NCBI RefSeq assembly: GCF_001642955.1
Contig: NZ_LWSK01000035.1
Coordinates: 1 to 52,235, forward strand
Origin: Rubripirellula obstinata
Lineage (GTDB): Bacteria > Planctomycetota > Planctomycetia > Pirellulales > Pirellulaceae
DNA: 52,235 bases
Direction of reading: 5' to 3'
The position numbers and the translations under genes were made by a program. Each line of letters opens with the position of its first letter. Position 1 is the first letter of the stretch. The notes beneath the pieces are model-generated. The model did not search any database and was not told the origin of the DNA. It worked only from the letters and a program-made list of their open reading frames with translations. This document shows, in pieces, positions 37,356-46,157 of the stretch.

Positions 37356-37398
37356 AAAAAACGACCCGGTAAGGTTTCCCTCGCCGAGTCGTTTTTTT
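37356..37398. terminator. Bidirectional terminator between convergent genes
   Basis: AAAAAACGAC and GTCGTTTTTTT form a stem with further C/G pairs inside, followed by T-runs in both directions. It lies between the stop of the small plus-strand gene (37312) and the stop of the minus-strand Cys-rich gene (37477). Confidence 0.85.
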
Positions 37399-37476
37399 GT
37401 CGCGGTCACGTCTTAAGGTGATCAGTGAATCTTCGCTTCGTGTTCAAACTTTTGGGCTTTCGCCTTTCCAGTTTTA

Positions 37477-38601
37477 CTAGCGAACGAAAACGGCACTGGC
37501 CTGAATGACGCGTCGCTTTTGTGTCAAGCTTGCACTTGGGTCAACAACGGGTGCTGGTGGCATTGGTGCAGCTTCGTATGAAGGTGCAGCCATTGGAGCA
37601 GCCATTGGTGCAGCCATAGGAGCCGATCCGCAACCGCAAGATGGTGCAGCAGGTGCACATCCGCAGCCGCTGTCGCAGCCCATGTCGCAACCGCTGTCGC
37701 AGCAACTGTTCTTGTTGCAACCGAGGTTGCCGAACAGCTTCTTCAACAGTTGGCCGTTGCCGATGTTGCAGCTTTTGCTGCAGCAGCTATCGCAGCCGCT
37801 GTCGCAGCCCATGTCGCATCCGCAAGCGGGTGCTTCACAGCCACAAGTTGGTGCTTCGCAGCCACAAGTTGGTGCTTCGCAGCAGCCGCTGCTGCGTCCG
37901 CCGAACATCTTGGCGTGATGAGCTTTCTTGCAAGCGAAAAACTTGCTAAGAAGTCCACCGCCACAGCTCTTTTGGCAACCGCTATCGCAGCCACCGTCAC
38001 AGCCCATGTCGCATCCGCAAGCAGGTGCTTCGCAACCGCAAGCTGGTTCAGCAGCACAGCCACAGGCTGGTGCTTCGCAACCGCAAGCTGGTTCAGCAGC
38101 ACAGCCGCAGGCTGGTGCTTCGCAGCCCATGTCGCAGCCGCAAGCAGGTGCTTCACAACCGCAAGCTGGTTCAGCAGCACAGCCACAAGCTGGTGCTTCG
38201 CAGCCGCAAGCTGGTTCGCAACTGTTGCAACCCTTGTTGCAGCCTAGTTTGCCAAGAAGTCCGCATCCGCTTTCGCATCCGCAACTTGGTTCGCTACAGC
38301 CGCAAGCTGGTGCTTCGCAACCGCATGCTGGTTCAGCACAGCCGCAAGCAGGTGCTTCGCAACCGCATGCTGGTTCTTCGCAGCACGATGGTGCTTCGCA
38401 GCCCATGTCGCAACCGCAAGCTGGTGCTTCGCAACCGCAAGCTGGTTCGCATGACGGCATTTCACATCCGCTGTCGCAACATTGTGTGTCGCAGCCACAG
38501 CCCTTAAGGCCGAGCATACGATCCAAAAGGTCAAATCCAAAGCTCTGAGTACTCAAAGTACATCCAAGAACCATGGTCAAAGTCATGATAGTACGCTTCA
38601 T
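37477..38601 (-). CDS. Cys-rich repetitive secreted protein 2
   Basis: 374 residues from the ATG at 38601 (MKRTIMTLTMVLGCTLSTQS); a GTG three codons upstream is also possible. A GGGAG lies upstream. A Sec signal peptide (about 1-22) is followed by roughly 270 residues dominated by Cys, Gly, Ala, Glu and Pro. The decapeptide CGCEAPACGC occurs about seven times, linked by AAEPA, DMG or AEPA, with 'CDSGCDSCCSKSC'-like clusters between repeats. The C-terminus switches to an Ala/Met/Pro stretch and ends 'LTQKRRVIQASAVFVR'. No haem motif. Such a protein could bind metal or form a disulfide-linked wall layer. The repeats at the DNA level make expansion and contraction likely. Confidence 0.85.
   Translation of the reverse strand: MKRTIMTLTMVLGCTLSTQSFGFDLLDRMLGLKGCGCDTQCCDSGCEMPSCEPACGCEAPACGCDMGCEAPSCCEEPACGCEAPACGCAEPACGCEAPACGCSEPSCGCESGCGLLGKLGCNKGCNSCEPACGCEAPACGCAAEPACGCEAPACGCDMGCEAPACGCAAEPACGCEAPACGCAAEPACGCEAPACGCDMGCDGGCDSGCQKSCGGGLLSKFFACKKAHHAKMFGGRSSGCCEAPTCGCEAPTCGCEAPACGCDMGCDSGCDSCCSKSCNIGNGQLLKKLFGNLGCNKNSCCDSGCDMGCDSGCGCAPAAPSCGCGSAPMAAPMAAPMAAPSYEAAPMPPAPVVDPSASLTQKRRVIQASAVFVR
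37800..38470. repeat. Imperfect tandem repeat array inside Cys-rich gene 2
   Basis: Units of about 24-48 bp built from words such as GCTGGTGCTTCGCAACCGCA and CAAGCTGGTTCAGCAGCACA are arranged head to tail with small changes. They encode the CGCEAPACGC and AAEPA peptides and also keep the opposite strand open, which produces long antisense ORFs. Confidence 0.85.
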
Positions 38602-39263
38602 TGGAGCCACGTCTCCCTAATCTCTTTTTCGCAGGTAATTATTCGCCGCTTATCAAAGTCAAAAGTTGGAAGCGTTTTTTCACAAAGACAGTTTCGCAGA
38701 GATGCGTTCGTCGGACGAAGTCGCCGGCGAACGAACCTCTCTCATCAAACCTGACGAACACTTAACGAGCCGGGTGCGGACACCCAGCCCGCCGACTTCG
38801 TTCAATTCGTCAGATTTTGCTTCGTGATTGAACCGCTTCTCGATTCAAATTTGGTACTTGGCAAGACGTCAACATCCGGTGTCAACGCCTCTGATCACGT
38901 CCGTCGTTTACCCGTTTCACTGGCCACGAGCCAGCGTACTGCGGTAAGCGAGTCTGTAACGGTATCGACGTAGATTCCCGTCAGAACCAATGTTCCATGG
39001 CATTTTCGGCCTGTTGCTAAGCTTTACCGACTGGGCAAAAGCAGCCTGATTTTCCGGCGATTCCTGTTCGTCCGAACATGCACGTGGCGGATCCGACACG
39101 ATCGGTATAAACTGCGTCGCTGGCGTCTTATTGATGTCGTGAAACTGAATTCACCCCGCTATCGGGCGGAACCCCAGTCGGCAAGTTTTTTCACAATCCC
39201 CGACGCCACCTAGTGCCCACCTTTGCCGCCATCGTCGTTTTTCCCTCGAAGAGTACTTCATTG
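38602..39263. other. Divergent intergenic region, no gene seen
   Basis: About 660 bp between the Cys-rich gene and the PQQ-propeller gene. It holds only short unsupported ORFs and no clear repeats. It must contain the promoters of both genes. Confidence 0.4.
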
Positions 39264-41492
39264 ATGAAACCGGCCTGCCATCTTTCGGCAACATTACTGC
39301 TGTTGAGTTCGCTCGCAATCACATTCGCCAGTCCTTCAAATGCGGATTGGCCGTACTGGCGTGGTCCAAGCTATGACGGAACCGCCAATGCGAGCGGCCT
39401 GGCCGAATCGTGGGATCCCAATGGTGACAAAGACGATGGCAATCTGCTTTGGAAACGAGAAGACATCGGTGGCCCCTGCACTCCGATCGTGATGGACGGT
39501 CGGTTGTTCACCATTCAACGCGACCAACCCAACACGCCAAACGAAGGCGAGAAAGTCGTCTGCTTGGATGCGGCGACCGGCGAAACGATCTGGGAGAACC
39601 GTTTCAACGTCTGGATGTCAGACGTTCCCGCCGAACGGATCGGGTGGAGCAGTGTTGTTGGCGATCCTGAAACCGGCAATCTATATGCACTGGGCTCGTG
39701 CGACTTATTCCAATGCATTGACAGCAAAACGGGAAAGACGTTGTGGAGCGTTCCACTGCACGAACAGTTTGGGATGCTCAGCACTTATGGTGGTCGAACC
39801 AATTTCCCAATCGTTCACGAAGACCTGGTGATCATCAGCGGGATCATCATTAACTACGGCGAAAAGGCAAAGCCCAACCATCGTTTGATTGCGATGGACA
39901 AAGAAAGCGGCGAAGTCCGCTGGTTCAGCGGTACTCGCGACCTGCCCTATGACACGACCTATTCCGCACCCAGCCTGGTCACGATCGACGGCCAGCGTCA
40001 ATTGATCCTTGGCGCGGGCGACGGAGCGATCTGGGGATTCCAACCTCGCACCGGCCGGCCGCTTTGGCACTATGACCTATCCCGCCGCGGCATCTTTGCC
40101 ACGCCGCTGGTGGTTGGCGACCAAGTGTTTGCCAGCCATAGCGAGGAAAATGTCGCTCCCGATGAGAATGTGATGGGCGGCGTTGTTGGGTTGAAGATTT
40201 CGGGTACCGGCAGCGATACCAAAGTCACCGAACAATGGAAACAGTTCGAGGTCGTATCGGGTTACAGCGAACCGGTGTTGGTCGATGGCAAACTGTATCT
40301 GGTCGATGATCGCTGCAAGATGTGGATCTTTGACGCGGAAACAGGCGAGCCGATTGTTGAGCGGAAGTCGTTCGTCGGCAGCCGACAACGGGCCGCGTTA
40401 TTGCACGCCGATGGCAAGATCTATGTTTTGACTGAAAACGGACGTTGGGCGATTATCGAACCAACCGAAGACGGCTTTGACGTTCTCAGCAAAGGTCGCG
40501 TTCGTGACATGGGATTTGCCGGGTCGCCGATCGTGTCTGATGGACGGCTTTACTTTCCGGGTACCACGACGCTCTTCTGTGTTTCGACTGGTGATGGGAA
40601 AGGTGAACCAATCAACATCACCGAATCCATGGGCCAAGAAACGCCTGTCGCTGAGAACGAAACCGTCGATTGGGTGCAATTGGTTCCAACCGAATCGCTG
40701 ATTCAGCCTGGCCAGAGTATTGAATTGAGTGTGTACGCTTTCAACTCAATCGGCCAAGCACTGCCTGATCCGACCGACGTTGAGTTTTCAGTCGAAGGCG
40801 CTGGAAAGATCGACGGAAACACCTTCACCGCTGATTCGGATGCCACCCATACCGCGGCCAAAATCACCGCGACGGTCGGCGAGATCTCGGGGACCGCTCG
40901 AGTACGTATCGTGCCTCCGTTGCCTTGGAAGTTTACGTTTGACGGTTTGAACGATCCGCCATTGTCTTGGGTGGGAGCTCGTTACCGGCATATCATTCGG
41001 CCTGTCGATGGTTCACCGGCACTGACCAAGATCACGACCATTCCCAAGGGAGCGAGAAGTCGAGCTTGGATGGGGCCAAGCGATTTGTCGCAGTACACGA
41101 TCGCCGCCGATGTTCGCGGCAAACGCATGAGCCAACAGTTGGGCGATATCGGTTTGACCAACCAAGGTTATGTCTTGGACTTAATGGGCGAGAGCCAGCA
41201 ATTGCAGATTCGCACTTGGTCGGCGCAGTTGCGAATGGCTCAAACGATCAAATTCCCGTGGCGTGAAGACACCTGGTATCGAATGAAGTTTCAATCTGAA
41301 TTGGAAGGCGAAGGGGAATCCGCGGTGGCAGTTCTTCGTGGCAAGGTTTGGGAAAAAGACAAGCCCGAGCCCAAAGAGTGGACCATTACTGCACGTGACC
41401 AATCGCCCAACAAAGCGGCAAGCCCTGGGCTTTACGGAAACGCCAAGGTCGCCGAAATCTATTACGACAACATTGAAGTAACTAAGAACTAA
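39264..41492 (+). CDS. Exported PQQ-like beta-propeller protein 1
   Basis: 742 residues from the ATG at 39264; the longer ORF begins with GTG and would mask the Sec signal (MKPACHLSATLLLLSSLAIT). Successive PQQ-type blades are seen, for example 'DWPYWRGPSYDGTA', 'CLDAATGETIWENRF', 'CIDSKTGKTLWSVPL', 'AMDKESGEVRWFSG' and 'GFQPRTGRPLWHYDL', covering about 25-460. An Ig-like region (about 470-565) and a C-terminal jelly-roll-like domain follow, ending 'VAEIYYDNIEVTKN'. It is periplasmic. Many planctomycete proteins of this kind are of unknown function and may not bind PQQ. It is the first of three same-strand genes. Confidence 0.87.
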   Translation: MKPACHLSATLLLLSSLAITFASPSNADWPYWRGPSYDGTANASGLAESWDPNGDKDDGNLLWKREDIGGPCTPIVMDGRLFTIQRDQPNTPNEGEKVVCLDAATGETIWENRFNVWMSDVPAERIGWSSVVGDPETGNLYALGSCDLFQCIDSKTGKTLWSVPLHEQFGMLSTYGGRTNFPIVHEDLVIISGIIINYGEKAKPNHRLIAMDKESGEVRWFSGTRDLPYDTTYSAPSLVTIDGQRQLILGAGDGAIWGFQPRTGRPLWHYDLSRRGIFATPLVVGDQVFASHSEENVAPDENVMGGVVGLKISGTGSDTKVTEQWKQFEVVSGYSEPVLVDGKLYLVDDRCKMWIFDAETGEPIVERKSFVGSRQRAALLHADGKIYVLTENGRWAIIEPTEDGFDVLSKGRVRDMGFAGSPIVSDGRLYFPGTTTLFCVSTGDGKGEPINITESMGQETPVAENETVDWVQLVPTESLIQPGQSIELSVYAFNSIGQALPDPTDVEFSVEGAGKIDGNTFTADSDATHTAAKITATVGEISGTARVRIVPPLPWKFTFDGLNDPPLSWVGARYRHIIRPVDGSPALTKITTIPKGARSRAWMGPSDLSQYTIAADVRGKRMSQQLGDIGLTNQGYVLDLMGESQQLQIRTWSAQLRMAQTIKFPWREDTWYRMKFQSELEGEGESAVAVLRGKVWEKDKPEPKEWTITARDQSPNKAASPGLYGNAKVAEIYYDNIEVTKN

Positions 41493-41497
41493 ACATC

Positions 41498-41734
41498 ATG
41501 AAACGCAATGAACTCACAATTTGGGCGATGCTGATCACTTCATCAGTGGTAGGCAGCATCGTCGCGGCGGCTCTTCCTAATCCAGAGGCCAAATCAACCA
41601 GCAAGCAAGTCCAGCAGGCTGTCGAAGTCGGATCGGATGAGGCCTTCGCCAATCACACCTTGGTAACCACGCGATCAAAAACAAAGAGCGACGCTTCAAG
41701 TGGCGGGCGTTTTGCCGCGTCAAAGTCTTTTTAA
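41498..41734 (+). CDS. Small exported protein between two PQQ-propeller genes
   Basis: 78 residues. It starts 5 nt after the stop of the upstream gene, which favours a real cotranscribed gene. The N-terminal hydrophobic stretch (TIWAMLITSSVVGSIVAAAL) fits a signal peptide or membrane anchor; the rest is polar, Lys/Ser-rich and probably unstructured. No family was recognised. Confidence 0.6.
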   Translation: MKRNELTIWAMLITSSVVGSIVAAALPNPEAKSTSKQVQQAVEVGSDEAFANHTLVTTRSKTKSDASSGGRFAASKSF

Positions 41735-41764
41735 AGATGACGACTCTTGCAACCTCGAAAAGCC

Positions 41765-41866
41765 GTAGTGGATCTTGTTAAAGATCCGCCCAGTAAAGAT
41801 CCGCCCAGTGCCGTGGGATCAGTGCTGTGGGATCAGTGCAGTCGGATCTTTAACAAGATCCACTAC
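41765..41866. repeat. Perfect 23-bp inverted repeat with internal tandem repeats
   Basis: Arms GTAGTGGATCTTGTTAAAGATCC and its exact reverse complement enclose direct repeats of AAAGATCCGCCCAGT and TGTGGGATCAGTG. It lies between the small gene and the second PQQ-propeller gene. It could be a cotranscribed hairpin limiting read-through. Confidence 0.8.
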
Positions 41867-41930
41867 CCATTGATCCGCCCCACGTAACAATCACACCGCG
41901 CAACAATCACACCGCAACCAATAAATACTC

Positions 41931-43943
41931 ATGAAATCTATCAATCATAAACTGGAAAGGTTGAACCTGAACGCGGTTCTCTCTTTCATCGCGGCCGTCG
42001 TCTTCGTCTCGCTGATTTCGGGACACGCCAAAGCTGAATCGATCACGCCAACCACGCAAGTCGATGAGTATCAATCTCCCGAAGAAGTGACCAGCAGCGG
42101 TGGCGATTGGCCTCAGTGGGGCGGCACCCGGCTTCGCAACAATGTTCCTGGCGTGACCGGCTTGGTCCAAGAATGGAACATTGGAAAGTTCGATCGCCGA
42201 ACCGGTGACTGGGATAAGAGCAAGGCGGAAAACGTCAATTGGTTCTCGCGACTCGGCAGCCAAACCTACGGCAACCCCGTGGTCGCCGGCGGACGTGTCT
42301 TTGTCGGTACCAACAACGGTTCGGGACACATGAAACGTTACCCCGCCGACGTTGACCTGGGATGCTTGTTGGCGTTCGACGAATCCAATGGTGATTTTTT
42401 GTGGCAACACAGCAGCGAGAAATTGATTACCGGTCGCGTCCACGATTGGCCGCTGCAAGGCATTTGTTGTGCGCCGTTGGTCGAAGGCGAACGAATGTGG
42501 TTTGTCACCAGTCGTGGCGAAGTCCGATGCTTGGACACAAATGGTTTCTACGACGATGAAGACGACGGCCCCGTCAAAGATGAACCTGCCAACGTTACAT
42601 CGATCATGAACGCTGGCCCGGCTGCGGAGGCGCACGCAAAAACACTTGAAGCGCTCGCCGATGGAAAGCTTTCCGATGCGGCAAAGAAATCGCTTGCCGA
42701 TGCAGGGGAAGCTGTCGAAGGCGATATCAAGATTGAAACAGTCACCGAGGGCAAGTCATGGAAAGCGACTGGCAACTTTGGCGGCGTCGATCGAACCATC
42801 GCGATCAAACAGATCGGTCCTCGCATCATGTTCATCAAGGCGTTGGGCGTATCGGACAAACGCGAAGCCGATGTCATTTGGATCTACGACATGATGGGGC
42901 CGGACATGGGCGTCAGCCAACACAACATGTGCGCTTGCAGCGTGACCAGTTACGGCGATCTGCTGTTTGTGACGACATCCAATGGACTCGACGAATCCCA
43001 CATCAACCTGCCTGCTCCCGAAGCCCCCAGCTTCATTTGCATGAACAAAAACACTGGCGAAGTTTTGTGGCGGGATGCGTCACCGGGCCTGAACATCTTG
43101 CATGGTCAATGGTCCAGCCCAGCGGTCGGTGTTTTCGACGGAGTGCCGCAAGTGATTTTCCCAGGCGGCGACGGGATCCTGTACAGCTTTCGGGCTGACG
43201 AAGGAACCGACGGCAAGCCAGAGTTTCTGTGGAAGTTTGACTGCAACCCAAAGAAAACCATTTGGCGACTCGGCGGCGAAGGAACTCGCAACAACATCAT
43301 CGCAACGCCGGTGATCTACGAAGGCCGAATTTACATCGCCGTTGGTCAGGACCCTGAACACGGTGAAGGCGAAGGCCACCTGTGGTGCATCGATCCGACC
43401 GGTCGCGGAGACATTTCGCCCACGCTGGCCCATCGATTCGAAGACGACAAACGCGTCATCATTCCTCATCGTCGGATTCAAGCCGTTTCGGAAAAGGATA
43501 ATGAAACCGAAGACGACAATCCTAATTCGGGCGTCGTTTGGCACTACTCATTCTTTGACGCCGATGGTGATAACGACATCGCGTTCGAGGAAGAAATGCA
43601 TCGCAGCATTGGAACCTGTGCCATCAAGGATGATGTTTTGTACATCGCCGACTTTTCGGGACTGCTACACTGTTTAGATGCAAAGGGCACCCCGGACCGC
43701 AAACCGATTGTCCACTTCACCTACGATATGCTGGCCCAAAGCTGGGGCAGCCCGTTGATCGCCGACGGACACGTTTACATTGGTGACGAAGACGGTGATG
43801 TTGCGATTTTTGAATTCGGAGCCGACAATAAGGAACCGATCGAAGAGATCAACATGGGCAGCAGCGTTTACAGCACCCCAGTCGCGGCAAACAAAACGAT
43901 CTTTATCAGCACCAAAGACAAGTTGTTCTCGATCGGCAAGTAA
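41931..43943 (+). CDS. Exported PQQ-like beta-propeller protein 2
   Basis: 670 residues with a Sec signal (hydrophobic AVLSFIAAVVFVSLISGHAKA, about 16-37). Propeller blades include 'GDWPQWGGTRLRNNVPG', 'LLAFDESNGDFLWQHSSEKL', 'CMNKNTGEVLWRDASPG', 'LHCLDAKGTPDRKPI' and the last 'GSSVYSTPVAANKTIFIST'. An insertion at about 205-300 has an Ala/Lys-rich helical region ('AAKKSLADAGEAVEGDIKI'). A segment 'ADGDNDIAFEEEMHRSIG' resembles a calcium-binding loop. It is in the same direction as PQQ protein 1 and probably functionally linked to it. Confidence 0.87.
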   Translation: MKSINHKLERLNLNAVLSFIAAVVFVSLISGHAKAESITPTTQVDEYQSPEEVTSSGGDWPQWGGTRLRNNVPGVTGLVQEWNIGKFDRRTGDWDKSKAENVNWFSRLGSQTYGNPVVAGGRVFVGTNNGSGHMKRYPADVDLGCLLAFDESNGDFLWQHSSEKLITGRVHDWPLQGICCAPLVEGERMWFVTSRGEVRCLDTNGFYDDEDDGPVKDEPANVTSIMNAGPAAEAHAKTLEALADGKLSDAAKKSLADAGEAVEGDIKIETVTEGKSWKATGNFGGVDRTIAIKQIGPRIMFIKALGVSDKREADVIWIYDMMGPDMGVSQHNMCACSVTSYGDLLFVTTSNGLDESHINLPAPEAPSFICMNKNTGEVLWRDASPGLNILHGQWSSPAVGVFDGVPQVIFPGGDGILYSFRADEGTDGKPEFLWKFDCNPKKTIWRLGGEGTRNNIIATPVIYEGRIYIAVGQDPEHGEGEGHLWCIDPTGRGDISPTLAHRFEDDKRVIIPHRRIQAVSEKDNETEDDNPNSGVVWHYSFFDADGDNDIAFEEEMHRSIGTCAIKDDVLYIADFSGLLHCLDAKGTPDRKPIVHFTYDMLAQSWGSPLIADGHVYIGDEDGDVAIFEFGADNKEPIEEINMGSSVYSTPVAANKTIFISTKDKLFSIGK

Positions 43944-43950
43944 GTCGACT

Positions 43951-43999
43951 CGTTCCCAGGCTCCGCCTGGGAACGCACTGTCTTGGAGGCTCCGCCTCC
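43951..43999. repeat. Two adjacent hairpins after PQQ gene 2
   Basis: CGTTCCCAGGCTCCGCCTGGGAACG (25 bp) and GGAGGCTCCGCCTCC (15 bp) are each self-complementary and share the core GGCTCCGCC. They follow the stop codon by a few bases and could act as a 3' structure. Confidence 0.7.
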
Positions 44000-44061
44000 C
44001 CACACTCTCAAAAATCCGACATTCAACACTCACCAACCCTTATTCGTTGGGATTAAACACC

Positions 44062-44496
44062 ATGACCAAGACACTCCTCGACTGCGGAAATTGCGGTCCC
44101 GACTTCAATTCGATTCGCCAAATGGTCAAATCAAAATTCGGAGCCTCGGTCGTTCAGTCCCATGGTGCCGAAGACACGCTGGCGATGTTGCGCGAAAAGA
44201 AGATCGATCTGGTGACGGTCAACCGCAAGCTGGATCGTGATTACACCGATGGACTTGAAGTCATCAAAGCGATCAAGTCAGACCCCGAAGTCGGTTCGGT
44301 TCCCGTCATGTTGGTGACCAATTACGACGAACACCAAGAAACAGCCATCGAAGCTGGTTGCGTTCGCGGATTCGGAAAGCTGTCGATCGGCGACGAAGAA
44401 ACTCGCTTGCTGCTTGAACCCTTCCTGGGAAAAGATTCAGCGAATGCAGCGACCGACAGTGACCCAGTAACAGCGTCCAGCGACCAACAGTCGTGA
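44062..44496 (+). CDS. Receiver-like domain lacking the phosphoacceptor Asp
   Basis: 144 residues from the ATG at 44062; the longer ORF upstream starts inside the propeller gene. It is a stand-alone CheY-like receiver fold: the beta-3 end reads 'KKIDLVTVNRKLDRDYTDGLEV', where Asn54 occupies the place of the phosphorylated Asp. The acidic pair after beta-1 is reduced ('LLDCGN'), while the conserved Thr (Thr86 in 'MLVTNYDE') and Lys (Lys106 in 'GFGKLS') remain. It is probably a pseudo-receiver that does not take phosphate in the usual way. It overlaps the next gene by 4 nt. Confidence 0.82.
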   Translation: MTKTLLDCGNCGPDFNSIRQMVKSKFGASVVQSHGAEDTLAMLREKKIDLVTVNRKLDRDYTDGLEVIKAIKSDPEVGSVPVMLVTNYDEHQETAIEAGCVRGFGKLSIGDEETRLLLEPFLGKDSANAATDSDPVTASSDQQS

Positions 44497-45014
44497 TCTA
44501 CCTGATCGGGATTGTGATCGCGTTGGCCGTCGGTTGCCTGTTCGGAATCCAGCCCAGTGTCAACGCGAACCTTGGATCAGCCGTCCAGCATCCGCTGCAA
44601 GCTGCCCTAATTTCGTTTGGCAGTGGAACGCTGATTATCGCATTTTGTTGCATGGCGACTGGCAATTTCCCACCGCGTTTTACGACGACGCCTTCCCAGA
44701 TTCCCGTTTGGATGTGGATGGGCGGGACCATTGGTGCTGTCGTGGTGACTAGCTCACTGATCATCGTGCCCCGAATGGGATCTTTACCCTGGTTTGCAGC
44801 GATGATCACGGGGCAAGTCATTGCCGCAACGGTCTTGGACCATTTCGGATGGCTGGGCAATCCTCGCGTGACGGCGTCACCGACGCGATTGATTGGCGCG
44901 GGGCTATTATTGGCCGGTTTGCTAGTTATTGTGGGTGCAAAGTGGTCTGACGCGGGCTCGCAAGAGGAGCCTCAACCGGGTTTCGCAGCCAAAAACAGCC
45001 CTCGAATCGACTGA
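44493..45014 (+). CDS. DMT-superfamily transporter (YdcZ/DUF606 type)
   Basis: 173 residues, GTG start, overlapping the previous stop by 4 nt. Five hydrophobic helices are visible (about 1-20, 32-54, 66-90, 92-113 and 126-150). 'GCLFGIQPSVNANLG' and 'MITGQVIAATVLDHFGWLG' are typical of this small family of half-size drug/metabolite transporters. These usually work as dimers. The substrate is unknown. Coupling to a pseudo-receiver is unusual. Confidence 0.87.
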   Translation: MIYLIGIVIALAVGCLFGIQPSVNANLGSAVQHPLQAALISFGSGTLIIAFCCMATGNFPPRFTTTPSQIPVWMWMGGTIGAVVVTSSLIIVPRMGSLPWFAAMITGQVIAATVLDHFGWLGNPRVTASPTRLIGAGLLLAGLLVIVGAKWSDAGSQEEPQPGFAAKNSPRID

Positions 45015-45127
45015 AACCGCGGCAAACAGGGCCTAGGACGGTTGAGGCAAAATTTGCGGGCCTCTATTTTAGGGTCCGATCCCGATTTTCAGGGACCGCG
45101 GACAGCATCCCAAGTTTTCGACGGCAC

Positions 45128-45631
45128 ATGAAATACCGCCAACTCGACACGATCAAATCAATTCAGCCCGGCAAATCGCTTACGGGCACTCGAACATTGC
45201 GCGCCGACGAAGAACACTTGCTCGACCACTTCCCGCGTTTTCCCGTCATGCCCGGCGTCATGATGTTGGAAGCCCTGCACCAGGCTGCAATTTGGCTGGT
45301 ACGATCAGGCGATAACTTCCAAACCCCATTGGTGCTGCTTCGCGAGGTCCGAAGCGTTAAGTTTGGCGAATTCCTCGCACCCGGCGAAACGCTCGATATC
45401 ACTGCCGAGACCATCAAAACCGACGGTGACTTCACGACAATCAAAGCGTCAGCCAAGAAAGGCGACAAAGTAACCGTCTCAGCACGCTTGATTATCGAAA
45501 AATGCAAGACAGGCGACTGCGATCGAATCGGCACCGACGAAGAGGTTCGGCGATGCACCGAAGAACAATTCCAAGAACTCTTTGGCGATGATGCAGTGAA
45601 TCTGGTCAAGGATTCCATGCAGACAACCTAG
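45128..45631 (+). CDS. 3-hydroxyacyl-ACP dehydratase, FabZ-like
   Basis: 167 residues. It has the hot-dog fold active site LLDHFPRFPVMPGVMMLEAL with catalytic His34 and Glu48. The C-terminal 30 residues extend beyond normal FabZ ('CDRIGTDEEVRRCTEEQF'). It removes water from 3-hydroxyacyl-ACP in fatty acid or related synthesis. It heads a cluster with an ACP, a second FabZ-like protein and a ketosynthase. Confidence 0.87.
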   Translation: MKYRQLDTIKSIQPGKSLTGTRTLRADEEHLLDHFPRFPVMPGVMMLEALHQAAIWLVRSGDNFQTPLVLLREVRSVKFGEFLAPGETLDITAETIKTDGDFTTIKASAKKGDKVTVSARLIIEKCKTGDCDRIGTDEEVRRCTEEQFQELFGDDAVNLVKDSMQTT

Positions 45632-45765
45632 TCGCCTTGCAGCCAACCTAGCCACTGTGCGAAATTAACCGCTCAAAACTAAGCAGCGCGAAACTCAACG
45701 GCGAAATCCAACCCAACACTTCACTCGATCACTTTCTAACGAATCCAGTAAGGAAATCACTCACG

Positions 45766-46152
45766 ATGGCGTTATCAGCAGACGAAATTTACGCAAAGGT
45801 CCAAGAAGCTCTCGAAGATGCTCTTGGCGTTGACAATGACGAAGTCACCAAAGAAGCCACCTTGGTGGGCGATTTGGGCGCAGAGTCAATCGACTTTTTG
45901 GACATCGTTTTCAAGCTCGAAAAAATGTTCGATATCACGATCCCACGCGAAGAACTCTCACCCGAAGACATCCTGACCAACGCTCAATACGTGCAAGACG
46001 GGTCGGTCACCGGCGAAGGCATGGCCGAACTGAAACGCCGAATGCCATGGGCTGACCTCAGCGAATTTGAAAAGAGCCCACGCGTTCAAGATTTCGGAAA
46101 CTTGTTGACCGTTGGCGATCTCTGCAACTACGTCGAATCGAAGGTTGGCTAG
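45766..46152 (+). CDS. Acyl carrier protein with C-terminal extension
   Basis: 128 residues versus about 80 for a housekeeping ACP. The phosphopantetheine site is GDLGAESIDFLDIVFKLEKM with Ser41, where the usual Asp before Ser is Glu. Residues 80-128 ('ELKRRMPWADLSEFEKSP' and 'VGDLCNYVESKVG') form the extension, although the final helix may be the normal ACP helix IV after an insertion. It is preceded by AAGGAAATC, a good ribosome-binding site. It is probably specific to this cluster. Confidence 0.9.
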   Translation: MALSADEIYAKVQEALEDALGVDNDEVTKEATLVGDLGAESIDFLDIVFKLEKMFDITIPREELSPEDILTNAQYVQDGSVTGEGMAELKRRMPWADLSEFEKSPRVQDFGNLLTVGDLCNYVESKVG

Positions 46153-46157
46153 TCGCG

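Noticed and set aside
37800-38470. Regular repeats considered as a CRISPR array
   Set aside because: Units are contiguous and in frame within a protein gene, with no unique spacers and no cas genes.
37928-38548. 206-codon plus-strand ORF rich in Gln, Ala, Gly and Ser opposite the Cys-rich gene
   Set aside because: It is the mirror of the CGCEAPACGC repeat on the other strand. It has no signal peptide or ribosome-binding site, and the sense protein has both.
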